This document shows, in pieces, positions 51,306-61,002 of a stretch of 64,000 nucleotides of DNA. The notes beneath the pieces are model-generated. The model made no database searches. It was given only the letters and a program-made list of their open reading frames with translations, and was not told the origin of the DNA. The position numbers and the translations under genes were made by a program. Source of the DNA: Domibacillus iocasae (GTDB taxonomy: Bacteria > Bacillota > Bacilli > Bacillales > Domibacillaceae). Each line of letters opens with the position of its first letter. The stretch's first letter is position 1. The DNA is taken from the NCBI RefSeq assembly GCF_001750285.1, contig NZ_MAMP01000022.1, positions 248,001 to 312,000 on the forward strand, in the 5' to 3' direction.

Positions 51306-52073
51306 ATGAAGGAAAAACCGCCTGTCATTGATATACGCGACGTGAACTTTCGTTATGACCGCGAAAATGTACTCGAGCATATCAATTTATCGATTCCACA
51401 AGGTGCCTTCGTCGGCCTGGTTGGGCCAAACGGATCTGGAAAATCAACACTGTTAAAAATTATCTTAGGCTTATTAAAAGCAAAAGAAGGGGGTGTTGAA
51501 CTTTTTGGCATACCCCAGGATAAATTTAAAGAATGGGACCGGATCGGTTTTGTTTCACAAAAAGCAAATTCGTTTAACACAGGTTTCCCAGCAACGGTTT
51601 CTGAAGTAGTCATGGGCGGATTAACAAAAAAAATCGGCTTGTTCCGTCGTCCTGGCCAAAAAGAAAAAGAGGCAGTCGCCCAGGCTGTCCGGGCTGTCGG
51701 GATGGAAACATTTTTAACGCGGAATATTGGAGACTTATCTGGCGGCCAGCAGCAGCGTGTTTTTATTGCGAGAGCCATTGTATCCAATCCATCCATTTTA
51801 ATTTTAGATGAGCCGACTGTTGGTGTGGACAGCCAAAATGTCGATTCATTCTATCGTATGCTGACGCAATTAAACCAAGAACTCGGCATTACTCTTTTGC
51901 TTGTCACGCATGATATTGGCACAATCACTGATAAAGTCACACACGTGGCCTGCCTGAATAAATATTTGCATTTTCATGGCAGTATGAAACAATTTGTGGA
52001 GTTAGATGAACAGGAACTGTCTGATTTGTACGGACACGGCATTCGCCTGCTTGATCACCACCACGATCATTGA
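51306..52073 (+). CDS. znuC: Zinc ABC transporter ATP-binding protein
   Basis: ATPase subunit of high-affinity zinc uptake. Walker A GPNGSGKST, signature LSGGQQQR, Walker B ILILDEPTVG, and the H-loop LVTHDIG. 255 residues; the C-terminus ends in a histidine cluster (LDHHHDH) that may bind metal. RBS AAAGGAG. The solute-binding subunit znuA is not in this window. Confidence 0.93.
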   Translation: MKEKPPVIDIRDVNFRYDRENVLEHINLSIPQGAFVGLVGPNGSGKSTLLKIILGLLKAKEGGVELFGIPQDKFKEWDRIGFVSQKANSFNTGFPATVSEVVMGGLTKKIGLFRRPGQKEKEAVAQAVRAVGMETFLTRNIGDLSGGQQQRVFIARAIVSNPSILILDEPTVGVDSQNVDSFYRMLTQLNQELGITLLLVTHDIGTITDKVTHVACLNKYLHFHGSMKQFVELDEQELSDLYGHGIRLLDHHHDH

Positions 52074-52086
52074 AGGGAAGACCATT

Positions 52087-52917
52087 ATGATAGAAGCCAT
52101 TTTTACGTATGAATTTTTGCAAAATGCTTTTCTTTCCGGAGCCATTATTGGCGTCATTGCACCGCTTCTCGGTGCTTTTATCGTTGTCCGGCGCTTATCC
52201 CTTATTGCAGATGCACTCAGCCATGTGACACTGTCTGGCATCGCTGCCGGCTTATTTCTTGGGCAGACGATTCCCGCTTTTGCAGCGGTGAATCCTCTTT
52301 ATTTCGGGATGGCTTTCTCTGTTGGAGGTTCATTGTTAATTGAGCGGCTGCGAAATGTGTACAAGCATTATCAAGAACTAGCAATCCCAATTATGATGTC
52401 TGGCGGCATTGGGATCGGCGTTATTTTTATTTCGCTCGCTGATGGATTTAATACGGATTTATTCAGCTATCTATTCGGGAGTGTTAGTGCAGTCAGCAGA
52501 GGCGATCTGTATGCGGTTATCGGCATTAGTGCCATCGTTCTTATTACCGTTTACTTTCTCTACAAGGAATTGTTTATTTTATCGTTCGATGAAGAATATG
52601 CCAAAGCGTCTGGAATTCCGGCCAAAGCTGTTCATATGGCCTTTATTATTTTAACAGCGCTTGTCATTGCTGTTTCAATGCGGATTGTAGGGGTCTTGCT
52701 CGTATCCGCTCTAATGACACTCCCAGTTGCAGCAGCGATGCGTGTGGCGAAAGGATTTAAACAAACGATCTGGCTGTCTGTTTTATTTGGGGAAATATCT
52801 GTGATTACGGGCCTCATCAGTGCGTTTTATCTTGATCTTGCGCCAGGTGGGACGATCGTTGTAACCTCGATTCTTATTTTACTCGGTGTGATTATTTGGA
52901 AAAAAGAGAAGAACTAA
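52087..52917 (+). CDS. znuB: Zinc ABC transporter permease
   Basis: 276-residue permease with about eight membrane spans, typical of the metal-type ABC-3 family ([34 protein letters not shown]). ATG 52087 with GAAGGGAAG upstream; the longer frame starts inside znuC. Between znuC and zur, as in B. subtilis. Confidence 0.93.
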   Translation: MIEAIFTYEFLQNAFLSGAIIGVIAPLLGAFIVVRRLSLIADALSHVTLSGIAAGLFLGQTIPAFAAVNPLYFGMAFSVGGSLLIERLRNVYKHYQELAIPIMMSGGIGIGVIFISLADGFNTDLFSYLFGSVSAVSRGDLYAVIGISAIVLITVYFLYKELFILSFDEEYAKASGIPAKAVHMAFIILTALVIAVSMRIVGVLLVSALMTLPVAAAMRVAKGFKQTIWLSVLFGEISVITGLISAFYLDLAPGGTIVVTSILILLGVIIWKKEKN

Positions 52918-52930
52918 TGGAGGGGCCAAC

Positions 52931-53347
52931 ATGAATTTAACAAAAGCAATGGATATCATGAAAGAAAAGGGCTATAAGCAAACGGGAAAGCGTGAAGAAA
53001 TGCTGGCGCTTTTTGCACGCCATGATAAATATTTGACGGCAAAAGATGTGCTTGAGGAAATGAAGGAAGATTACCCGGGCCTTAGCTTCGATACAATTTA
53101 CCGGAACCTGGCACTTTTTGCAGAGATGGATATTCTTGAAGAAACAGAATTATCAGGCGAGCGGCACTTTCGCTTTGCCTGCTCGCATAATCATCACCAC
53201 CATCACTTTATTTGCATGGCCTGCGGGAAAACGAAGGAGATTCATATGTGTCCGATGAATGAAGTGGAAGAATTAGCTGGCTGTGAAATAACTGGACACA
53301 AGTTTGAAGTTTATGGAAAATGCGAAATGTGTTCAAAAAAAGCGTGA
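52931..53347 (+). CDS. zur: Fur-family zinc uptake regulator Zur
   Basis: 138-residue repressor. N-terminal winged helix ([16 protein letters not shown]), regulatory metal site around the histidine cluster HNHHHHHF, and structural zinc cysteines CMACG and CEMC. RBS TGGAGGGG. The Zur rather than Fur assignment comes from the operon with znuCB and the Zur box in front. A strong terminator follows. Confidence 0.9.
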   Translation: MNLTKAMDIMKEKGYKQTGKREEMLALFARHDKYLTAKDVLEEMKEDYPGLSFDTIYRNLALFAEMDILEETELSGERHFRFACSHNHHHHHFICMACGKTKEIHMCPMNEVEELAGCEITGHKFEVYGKCEMCSKKA

Positions 53348-53375
53348 CCAAGGAATCCTTGGTCACGCTTTTTTA
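53335..53375. terminator. Bidirectional terminator after zur
   Basis: AAAAAAGCGTGACCAAGG - AAT - CCTTGGTCACGCTTTTTT, a near-perfect palindrome serving zur and the convergent yqfW. Confidence 0.93.
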
Positions 53376-53972
53376 TGTACGCAGCAATGGACTGATCCTG
53401 CCTTGCTGAAGAAGCCATTGCTGTACCCATAAATCCGCTTCATGCCAGTTATCAACACGTATCACATGATCCGGCACCGCATCCTGGTTATAAGGTGTAT
53501 TAAATAGAACAACAGGAATTTGAAGCTCTTCAGCCAGCATAACCGCGTTGTCGTGCTTGTCTTCAAAAAAGATATCGACCGCATGGCGTTTTGCCGCTGC
53601 AACTTTATCATGTGAACCGATTAATTCAATATGATCGTAGTGAATCTTCTGGTCATGAAACCATTGTTCAGTAATGTCAAAAAGGTGCTGGCGTCTTGCA
53701 CTAATAAAAAGCAAGTGAAAGGTTTTTTGCCATTTTGCTAAAATTTTATCCGCCCCTTCGGCTAGCGGAGAAGCGGCATAAATAGCCGGCTCGGTTTGAT
53801 CAAACCAGTCCCGCATTTTATCAGGTGCAATATTCAGCGCTTCTGCAAGATCGTATTTTTTTATGTCTTCAAGGGTAATGTTCAGTGAGAACGATTCATT
53901 GATAAATGGCACGAGACTCGCCGGACAAGTTACCGTTCCATCTATGTCAATGCCAAAGCGTTTTTCTTTCAT
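53373..53972 (-). CDS. yqfW: HAD-superfamily nucleotidase-like protein YqfW
   Basis: Putative 5'-nucleotidase of the HAD fold, ~199 residues. Motif I GIDIDGTV at the N-terminus, motif II LFISAR, and motif III FFEDKHDNA. ATG 53972 chosen (MKEKRFG); GTG 53981 overlaps the ispG stop. There is no strong RBS, so it is probably coupled to ispG upstream. Substrate unknown. Confidence 0.85.
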   Translation of the reverse strand: MKEKRFGIDIDGTVTCPASLVPFINESFSLNITLEDIKKYDLAEALNIAPDKMRDWFDQTEPAIYAASPLAEGADKILAKWQKTFHLLFISARRQHLFDITEQWFHDQKIHYDHIELIGSHDKVAAAKRHAVDIFFEDKHDNAVMLAEELQIPVVLFNTPYNQDAVPDHVIRVDNWHEADLWVQQWLLQQGRISPLLRT

Positions 53973-53977
53973 TACAC

Positions 53978-55081
53978 TCACTGCTGTGCCGCTAGTGCTT
54001 GTTTGCGGTAATGTTCTTCAGCAATAATATCAATTTCTTTTTTTAATTCTTCAACCATTGTTTCCTCAGGTACTTTCCGGACTGTTTTTCCGTGGCGGAA
54101 CAGCAATCCTTCACCTCGGGCACCTGCAATGCCGATATCTGCTTCACGCGCTTCTCCCGGGCCATTTACAGCACAGCCAAGAACCGCTACTTTAATAGGT
54201 GCTTTAATCGTAGAAATATATTCTTCCACTTCATTGGCAATCGAGATTAAATCAATTTCAATCCGGCCGCACGTTGGGCAGGAAATAAGAGTCGCCGCAT
54301 TTGCAGCAAGGCCGAATGACTTCAGCAGCTCGCGTGCCACTTTTACTTCCTCAACAGGATCGGCGCTTAATGAAATACGAAGAGTATTGCCAATGCCTTT
54401 GCTTAAAATAGCACCAAGGCCAGCGGCACTTTTTACCGTGCCCGCAAAGAGTGTGCCTGATTCAGTAATCCCTAAATGAAGCGGGTAGTCAAACGCTTTA
54501 GACGCTTTTTCATAAGCTTCGATTGCCAGGTTAACATCAGACGCCTTCATTGAAACGATAATGTCATGAAAGTCAAGATCTTCTAAAATTTTAATGTGAT
54601 GAAGCGCACTTTCGACCATGCCATCTGCAGTTGGATAGCCGTATTTTTCAAGAATTTTTCGTTCAAGGCTTCCTGCGTTAACGCCAATTCGGATTGGAAC
54701 GCCTTTTGCCTTCGCTGCATTTACAACAGCCTCTACTTTTTCACGGCGGCCAATATTGCCGGGGTTGATACGGATTTTATCAACGCCTGCTTCAATTGCT
54801 TTTAGCGCTAATTTATAATCAAAATGAATATCAGCAACGAGCGGAAGATTGATTTGGCTTTTGATGGCAGCAAGTGCATCAGCCGCGCGCTCATCCGGAA
54901 CGGCGACACGGACAATTTGGCAGCCTGCTTCTTCAAGACGGTTAATTTCCGCAACAGTTGCTTCTACATCGTGTGTTTTCGTTGTGGTCATACTTTGAAT
55001 GACAATTTGGTCGTTGCCGCCAATTGTCAAGTTGCCGACTTTAACAGGACGGGTTTTCGTGCGGTGGGTGATTTCACTCAA
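53978..55081 (-). CDS. ispG: 4-hydroxy-3-methylbut-2-en-1-yl diphosphate synthase
   Basis: Iron-sulphur enzyme of the MEP isoprenoid pathway. 367 residues. TIM barrel start [18 protein letters not shown]; cluster cysteines in SCPTCGR and [13 protein letters not shown] start with AAAGGAG ten bases upstream. Its partner ispH is about 6 kb away. Confidence 0.95.
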   Translation of the reverse strand: MSEITHRTKTRPVKVGNLTIGGNDQIVIQSMTTTKTHDVEATVAEINRLEEAGCQIVRVAVPDERAADALAAIKSQINLPLVADIHFDYKLALKAIEAGVDKIRINPGNIGRREKVEAVVNAAKAKGVPIRIGVNAGSLERKILEKYGYPTADGMVESALHHIKILEDLDFHDIIVSMKASDVNLAIEAYEKASKAFDYPLHLGITESGTLFAGTVKSAAGLGAILSKGIGNTLRISLSADPVEEVKVARELLKSFGLAANAATLISCPTCGRIEIDLISIANEVEEYISTIKAPIKVAVLGCAVNGPGEAREADIGIAGARGEGLLFRHGKTVRKVPEETMVEELKKEIDIIAEEHYRKQALAAQQ

Positions 55082-55167
55082 TGGTGATTCGCTCCTTTAA
55101 AAGTTAATCTAAATATCACATCTGTTCTATTCTATCAGAGGGACGCCTGTTCAGACAACAATTGCGT

Positions 55168-55689
55168 TTACTTTGGGGCGCCAGGCAGCCAGCGGATCGA
55201 AAGAAAGAGCATAATCACAATTAACAGCCAATCAGCTATATAGGCATAAGGAAATGTCCAGCCTGCCAATTCAACGAAAGTCGTCAGTAAAGCTGACAGA
55301 CTGAGCGAGTAAGCCGCCATTCTGAATAAATGACGATATTCAGCACGCTTGTTTACTATGGAAACAATAACAAGGCCAATTCCTGCAAAAATCGATGCTT
55401 TTAAAAAAAACATGAATGATAACAGAATATAATAGAAAAAAAGAGCAACAGGAATAAAGATAAGCGCATTTTGATTCAGTGTTAATAATGGCAGCATCTC
55501 TTCGACCGTCGTTTTCGCGGACTCATTGCCATCCATTAAATAGAAGGCCGCAGCAATGAATGCCGGCAGGCTCATAAGGAATGACAATGCAAAAAGATAC
55601 TGAATGGTTTTGCCAATTCCCTGCAGACGAAAAGCGGCGATGTATTTTGGGGAATGCAGGCTTTTAATGAATTGTGTATATAACGGCAT
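55168..55689 (-). CDS. DUF1189 family membrane protein
   Basis: 173 residues with about five membrane spans (for example LFALSFLMSLPAFIAAAFYL, FIPVALFFYYILLSFMFFL). The N-terminus MPLYTQFIKSLHSPKYIAAF is typical of DUF1189 proteins of Firmicutes; function unknown. Start 55689 with AAAGGAC ten bases upstream. Confidence 0.8.
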   Translation of the reverse strand: MPLYTQFIKSLHSPKYIAAFRLQGIGKTIQYLFALSFLMSLPAFIAAAFYLMDGNESAKTTVEEMLPLLTLNQNALIFIPVALFFYYILLSFMFFLKASIFAGIGLVIVSIVNKRAEYRHLFRMAAYSLSLSALLTTFVELAGWTFPYAYIADWLLIVIMLFLSIRWLPGAPK

Positions 55690-55783
55690 AAAATACGAAG
55701 TCCTTTCTGAATGGAAAATCACATTTAGTATATAGCAGTTAACCACATGAATCTATATCATTTTTTTCTAGAATCATTATTTT

Positions 55784-55876
55784 TGTAATTAAATTGTAAT
55801 ACAAATCGTTAATTATTAATAAAATGTAAATTTTGGTTATAGGGTCTTTACTTTATCTATATGTTTTCTTCATAAT
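55784..55876 (+). promoter_or_regulatory. Possible Pho-type repeats and promoter of the Na/Pi cotransporter
   Basis: AT-rich region with two TGTAAT hexamers exactly 11 bases apart (55784, 55795) and looser copies further on. This spacing is used by PhoP boxes read on the other strand. A candidate sigma-A promoter is TTTACT (55847-55852), an 18-base spacer and CATAAT (55871-55876). Tentative. Confidence 0.35.
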
Positions 55877-55918
55877 TGGGGAGAATTTTGTCGAAAATAG
55901 TTGACTGGAGCTGAAAAA

Positions 55919-57553
55919 ATGGAGATCAATATCCAAGAAATGCTGTTTCAATTTTTGGGCGGCCTTGGAATATTTTTGTATGGTATTAAACAGATGGGTG
56001 ATGGACTGCAGGCTTCGGCTGGCGACCGCCTTAGAGAAATTCTGGACCGGTTTACAACCAACCCGTTGATGGGTGTTCTCGCGGGTATCCTAGTTACGAT
56101 CTTAATACAAAGCAGTTCGGGCACAACTGTTATTACTGTCGGGTTAGTCAGTGCTGGTTTTATGACGCTAAGACAAGCCATCGGTGTTATTATGGGGGCT
56201 AATATCGGAACTACAGTTACAGCGTTTATCATTGGGATTGACATCGGTGAATACGCGCTGCCGATTATTGCTCTTGGTTCAATGCTCATTTTCTTTTTCA
56301 AAAGCAAAAAGACGAGCAACTTTGGCCGGATTATTTTTGGGTTCGGTGCGCTTTTTTATGGCCTTGAGTTAATGAGCGGCGGTATGAAGCCGCTTCGTGA
56401 ACTGGATTCCTTTCATGATTTAACGGTTAGCATGGCCGCGAGCCCTATTTTAGGTGTTGTAGTTGGAACTATTTTTACTGTTATTGTTCAAAGTTCTAGT
56501 GCAACGATCGGAATTCTACAGGGGCTTTTTGCGGAAGGTCTTATTGAGCTTGATGCGGCACTTCCAGTTTTATTCGGAGATAACATCGGAACGACGATTA
56601 CTGCAGTTCTTGCTTCAATAGGTGCATCAGTAGCAGCAAGGCGTGCGGCTGCCACCCATGTTTTATTCAACATTATCGGGACCATCATTTTCTTAACTAT
56701 TTTGCCATTGTATACGGCGTTCGTTAGTTATTTACAACAATCAATGGGGCTTAATCCGGAAATGACCATCGCTTTCGCTCATGGAACATTTAATGTAACT
56801 AACACAATTATTCAGCTGCCGTTTGTTGCAGTGCTGGCCATGATTGTTACAAAGCTCATTCCTGGCGATGATACTTTCATTGAGTATAAACCGAAGCATC
56901 TCGACCCTATTTTCATTGAGCAATCTTCTTCTATTGCTTTAAGCCAGGCAAAAGAAGAAGTCGTTCGTATGGGAGATTATGCGGTTAAAGGGCTAGAAGA
57001 AACACATGAATATCTCAAAACGAAACATCAAAAACATGCAGCAAGAGCGGAACAGCTTGAGCAAGCAATAGATAATCTCGATCAGAAAATTACCGATTAT
57101 CTTGTTGAGGTAGGTTCCAAACAGTTAAGCGCTGCTGAATCAGAGCGTCATTCAACGCTATTAGACGCGGTTCGTGATATTGAGCGTATTGGCGACCATG
57201 CAGAAAATATTTGTGAATTGGTTGAATACCAGCAGGCAAATAAAGTATTAATTTCAGATCAGGCAGTGGCCGATCTTGATGAAATGTTTAAATTAACAAT
57301 AGAAACAGTATCAAAAGCCATTCGATCACTTAATTCTAATGATATGGACCTTGCACAGGAAGTATCAGAGCAGGAAGAATTGATTGATAAAATGGAGCGA
57401 AAACTCCGCAAACAGCACATTTTGCGTTTGAATGAAGGGAAATGTACGGGACAAGCAGGCATTGTTTTTGTCGATATCATTTCGAACTTAGAACGTATGG
57501 GTGATCATGCGGTGAATATAGCGGAAGCTGTTCTTGGTATCCGCGATTTATAA
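55919..57553 (+). CDS. Na/Pi-cotransporter II family protein with PhoU-like tail
   Basis: 544 residues. Two Na/Pi-cotransporter repeats in residues ~1-310, each with a QSSS/T signature (LIQSSSGTTVI and VQSSSATIGI) and GANIGTT/GDNIGTT. A C-terminal PhoU-like helical domain (~340-544) has two copies of the ERxGDHAxNI pattern. ATG 55919 with GGAG nine bases upstream. Likely low-affinity phosphate uptake or its regulation. Confidence 0.88.
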   Translation: MEINIQEMLFQFLGGLGIFLYGIKQMGDGLQASAGDRLREILDRFTTNPLMGVLAGILVTILIQSSSGTTVITVGLVSAGFMTLRQAIGVIMGANIGTTVTAFIIGIDIGEYALPIIALGSMLIFFFKSKKTSNFGRIIFGFGALFYGLELMSGGMKPLRELDSFHDLTVSMAASPILGVVVGTIFTVIVQSSSATIGILQGLFAEGLIELDAALPVLFGDNIGTTITAVLASIGASVAARRAAATHVLFNIIGTIIFLTILPLYTAFVSYLQQSMGLNPEMTIAFAHGTFNVTNTIIQLPFVAVLAMIVTKLIPGDDTFIEYKPKHLDPIFIEQSSSIALSQAKEEVVRMGDYAVKGLEETHEYLKTKHQKHAARAEQLEQAIDNLDQKITDYLVEVGSKQLSAAESERHSTLLDAVRDIERIGDHAENICELVEYQQANKVLISDQAVADLDEMFKLTIETVSKAIRSLNSNDMDLAQEVSEQEELIDKMERKLRKQHILRLNEGKCTGQAGIVFVDIISNLERMGDHAVNIAEAVLGIRDL

Positions 57554-57559
57554 GAGAAG

Positions 57560-57590
57560 AGGAAGCAGCCGTTATGGCTGCTTCTTTTTA
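57560..57590 (+). terminator. Terminator after the Na/Pi cotransporter gene
   Basis: GAAGCAGCC - GTTAT - GGCTGCTTC followed by a T-run. Confidence 0.9.
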
Positions 57591-57599
57591 ATCAGGTCC

Positions 57600-57738
57600 C
57601 TCGAAGGCCGCCACATGATGTGAAAGCTTTTAAGCAAGTCAGCAGAAGGCTGTCTGTTATTAACAATAGGCGTGGCATAGCCTGCTGTCAAAGAGTGTGG
57701 CTCCCGCTGGTTTGTTTTACGCCTGCTGTGTGCTTTTC
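57600..57738. repeat. Degenerate dispersed repeat, copy D
   Basis: The right half (CGCTGGTTTGTTTTACGCC ... TGTGCTTTTC) aligns with copy B at 36170-36289 (CGCTGGTCCGTTTTACGCC ... TTGCGCTTTTC). The left half is poorly conserved. It fills most of the gap before sodA. Confidence 0.5.
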
Positions 57739-57827
57739 TTGTGGGCATAATTATTGCGCCGTATTCACAATTTTGTTAATCTTGTATATGTTAAGTAAAT
57801 CACTTTATTTTTGGGAGGAATTTTACA

Positions 57828-58436
57828 ATGGCATTTGAACTACCACAGCTACCTTATGCGTATGACGCACTTGAGCCTCACATCGACAAAGAAACGATGA
57901 ACATCCATCACACTAAACATCACAACACGTATGTTACAAACTTAAATGCTGCCCTTGAAGGCAACGAAGAGCTTCTTTCTAAATCAGTAGAAGAAGTAAT
58001 CGCGAACTTAGATGCGGTTCCTGAATCTGCGCGCACTGCAGTCCGTAACAATGGCGGCGGACACGCGAACCACTCTCTATTCTGGCAGCTTCTTTCTCCA
58101 AACGGCGGTGGTGCTCCGTCCGGGAAATTGGCGGAAGCGATTGATGCAAAATTCGGAAGCTTTGATGCTTTTAAAGAAGAATTTGCAAAAGCGGGCGCAA
58201 CCCGTTTCGGTTCTGGCTGGGCATGGCTGTCTGTTGCAAACGGTGAACTAGAGCTTTCAAGCACACCAAATCAAGATTCTCCGATCATGGAAGGCAAAAC
58301 GCCGATTCTTGGTCTTGATGTTTGGGAGCATGCATACTACTTAAACTATCAAAATCGTCGTCCTGACTATATTGCTGCGTTCTGGAACGTGGTCAATTGG
58401 GATGAAGTCTCTAAGCGTTACGAAGCAGCTCTTTAA
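57828..58436 (+). CDS. sodA: Superoxide dismutase, Mn type
   Basis: 202 residues. N-terminus [18 protein letters not shown]; metal ligands His in NIHHTKHH, His in HANHSLFW, and Asp/His in [17 protein letters not shown] Gly/Gln pattern fits the manganese enzyme. Strong RBS GGGAGGAA. Terminator at 58456-58488. Confidence 0.96.
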   Translation: MAFELPQLPYAYDALEPHIDKETMNIHHTKHHNTYVTNLNAALEGNEELLSKSVEEVIANLDAVPESARTAVRNNGGGHANHSLFWQLLSPNGGGAPSGKLAEAIDAKFGSFDAFKEEFAKAGATRFGSGWAWLSVANGELELSSTPNQDSPIMEGKTPILGLDVWEHAYYLNYQNRRPDYIAAFWNVVNWDEVSKRYEAAL

Positions 58437-58455
58437 TAGAAAGTGCTGGGTGAAA

Positions 58456-58488
58456 GCCGGTCCGATTATCGGGCCGGTTTTTTTGTGG
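58456..58488 (+). terminator. Terminator after sodA
   Basis: CCGGTCCG - ATTAT - CGGGCCGG with a T-run. Confidence 0.9.
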
Positions 58489-58553
58489 AAAAAAACATTT
58501 ACTTTCGATACAATGGACAATAGAGTAAATGAAACGAAGAAAGGGTTAGGCGG

Positions 58554-60704
58554 TTGAAAAAAGCGAATAAAAAGAAAAAAACGCACGTGCCGTTTCGAAT
58601 GAACATGCTGTTTTTTGTGGTCTTTCTATTATTTTCGGCACTTATTTTCCGGCTGGGTATCGTCCAGATTGTTCAAGGAGAAGATTATCAGCGCAAAATT
58701 GAACGTACAGAAGATGTGACGGTTAATACGAGTGTACCGCGTGGGAGAATTTATGATCGTGATGGTGAAATTGTTGTCGATAATGTTCCTCAAAATGCCA
58801 TTACGTATACCCGTTCGTCGAGTCCGAATGCAGAGGAAATGATGCAGACAGCTGAGAAGCTTGCCCGGTTGATAGAAAAAGAAACAGATCAAGTGACTGA
58901 GCGGGACATGAAAGACTTTTGGATCGGGAAAAACGAAGCAAAAGCAAAAGCAAAAGTAACAGATAAAGAATGGACTGCTTATGAAAATGAGGAGCTGACA
59001 GAAGACGACCTATATGATCTTCAGCTCGAACGCATTACAGAAAGTGATTTAAATGAACTGACGGATGCAGAGCTTGAAGTGCTGGCTATTTACCGGGAAT
59101 TCACTTCCGGCTACCCTCAGACCCCTCAAATTGTAAAAAATGAGAATGTGACAGATGTAGAATACGCGGTTGTCAGCGAGAATCTATCATCACTTCCGGG
59201 TGTTAATACGACGACGGACTGGGAACGGGCTTATTCACACGATGGTACATTAAAAACGGTACTCGGCAATATTTCATCCTCCAAAGAAGGGCTGCCGAAA
59301 GAAATGGCCGAATATTATTTAGCGAGGGATTACAGCCGTAATGACCGTGTCGGCAAAAGTTACCTTGAGTATCAATATGAAGATGTGCTGCGCGGCCAAA
59401 AAACGAAGATGAAAAACATTACTGACAAATCAGGAAATGTGCTGGATTCCGAAATCATTACAGAAGGACAGCGTGGGAAAGATCTTGTTTTGACCGTGGA
59501 TATGGATCTTCAAACTGCAGTTGAAAAAATCATCGAAGAAGAACTTCAGCAGGCTAAGTCAGGTTATCATCCATTTTTAGACCGCGCGTTTGTGACGATG
59601 ATGGATCCCAACACAGGTGAAATTCTCGCTATGGCCGGTAAAAAATATGAGGTGGTAGACGGCAAAGCGGAAATTTTTGATTTTGCGCTTGGGAATATGA
59701 CGACGTCTTATGCGATGGGGTCGGCTGTAAAAGGAGCTACTGTATTAACGGGGTACATGACCGGTGTAAATGAACCTGGTGAACAAATTGTGGATGAACC
59801 ATTGAATTTTGCCGGAACACGTTCGAAAAGCTCCTGGTTTAATCGAGGCGGCGCTTTTAGTATCAGTGACACGTACGCCTTAATGCGCTCATCGAATGTA
59901 TATATGTTTAAAACAGCGATGGAAATTGGCGGCGCACGCTATATTCGAAACGGCAGCTTGAAAATCAATGAGCAGGCTTTTCCAACAATGCGAAATTATT
60001 TCAGCCAATTTGGTCTTGGAGTAAAAACAGGCATTGACTTGCCGGGTGAACAAGCCGGCTACAAAGGTTATGTCGACCAGCCGGGTAAAATTCTCGATTT
60101 TGCCATCGGCCAGTTTGATACGTATACTCCACTGCAGCTTGCCCAGTATGTATCAACGATTGCAAATGGCGGATACCGTATGCAGCCGCGTATTGTAAAG
60201 GAAATTCGTGAACCGGTTTCTGAAACAAATAAAATCGGCCCGATTGCTGAGGAAATTGAACCAACTGTCTTGAACACACTGGACTTAGAGCCTGGCTGGA
60301 TCGAACAGGTGCAGGAAGGTTTCCGTCTTGTGGCACAGGCATCTCAAGGTACAGCGTCCAGTTATTTTGGGGATGCTCCATATAAAATGGCGGCAAAAAC
60401 AGGTACAGCGGAAGGCGTTTATGACGGTCCGTTAAAAGAAAAGAATAAAAATGAAATGACATGGAATGTGACGCTCGTTGGATATGCACCATATGATAAC
60501 CCTGAAGTGGCAATGGCGGTTGTTGTGCCGTGGGCATATGAAGATAGTTCAAGTTCTATTCCGATTAACCATAATATTGGACGCCGTGCCATGGATAAAT
60601 ATTTTGAGCTGAAAGAGAAGAAAGTAACGGAAAAACCAGCTGAAGCAGTAGTGGATCAAGAGATCATAACAAAACAAGAAACGACTAATTTAAAAGATGA
60701 ATAA
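58554..60704 (+). CDS. pbpA: Class B penicillin-binding protein 2 (PbpA-type transpeptidase)
   Basis: Cell-wall transpeptidase, 716 residues. N-terminal membrane anchor (residues ~17-40), dimerisation domain (RGRIYDRDG), and transpeptidase domain with the SxxK active site SAVK near residue 390, the SSN motif (MRSSNVYMF) and KTGTAEG. TTG start with AAAGGGTTAGGCGG upstream. The place between sodA and pst is the same as B. subtilis pbpA, which is involved in rod shape and spore outgrowth. Confidence 0.94.
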   Translation: MKKANKKKKTHVPFRMNMLFFVVFLLFSALIFRLGIVQIVQGEDYQRKIERTEDVTVNTSVPRGRIYDRDGEIVVDNVPQNAITYTRSSSPNAEEMMQTAEKLARLIEKETDQVTERDMKDFWIGKNEAKAKAKVTDKEWTAYENEELTEDDLYDLQLERITESDLNELTDAELEVLAIYREFTSGYPQTPQIVKNENVTDVEYAVVSENLSSLPGVNTTTDWERAYSHDGTLKTVLGNISSSKEGLPKEMAEYYLARDYSRNDRVGKSYLEYQYEDVLRGQKTKMKNITDKSGNVLDSEIITEGQRGKDLVLTVDMDLQTAVEKIIEEELQQAKSGYHPFLDRAFVTMMDPNTGEILAMAGKKYEVVDGKAEIFDFALGNMTTSYAMGSAVKGATVLTGYMTGVNEPGEQIVDEPLNFAGTRSKSSWFNRGGAFSISDTYALMRSSNVYMFKTAMEIGGARYIRNGSLKINEQAFPTMRNYFSQFGLGVKTGIDLPGEQAGYKGYVDQPGKILDFAIGQFDTYTPLQLAQYVSTIANGGYRMQPRIVKEIREPVSETNKIGPIAEEIEPTVLNTLDLEPGWIEQVQEGFRLVAQASQGTASSYFGDAPYKMAAKTGTAEGVYDGPLKEKNKNEMTWNVTLVGYAPYDNPEVAMAVVVPWAYEDSSSSIPINHNIGRRAMDKYFELKEKKVTEKPAEAVVDQEIITKQETTNLKDE

Positions 60705-60707
60705 AAA

Positions 60708-60741
60708 GGGCCTTTTCATTAAGTGGAAAGGCTTTTTTTTA
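60708..60741 (+). terminator. Terminator after pbpA
   Basis: GCCTTTTCA - TTAAG - TGGAAAGGC followed by eight T residues. Confidence 0.9.
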
Positions 60742-60898
60742 TTTAAATGGATATTTTTTTATAAATTAATTCATCATTACCAAAGAAAAAGAAGAATTTT
60801 TTCTGGTAATGTGAAAAAACTATAAAAGCTGTCTGTTCAGTAATCGGAATCGCTTTCAATAAAATGAGGCAAGGTGCATTACGCATAATTATGTGTGA

Positions 60899-60937
60899 TT
60901 TACAAAACCTTAACATTTTATTAAAACCATATTAATA
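60899..60937 (+). promoter_or_regulatory. PhoP box of the pst operon
   Basis: Four direct hexamers with an 11-base period: TTTACA (60899), TTAACA (60910), TTAAAA (60921) and TTAATA (60932), each separated by five bases. This is the PhoP~P binding arrangement of B. subtilis Pho promoters. A -10-like TATTGT follows at 60947-60952. Confidence 0.92.
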
Positions 60938-61002
60938 CTCATCCTTTATTGTATTCAGTGTAGCGAATAAAAAAAAACAAATTTGCAGGGGGAAATGAAG
61001 AA

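Noticed and set aside
60001-60552. 183-codon ORF on the minus strand inside pbpA
   Set aside because: Antisense shadow; pbpA has all catalytic motifs.
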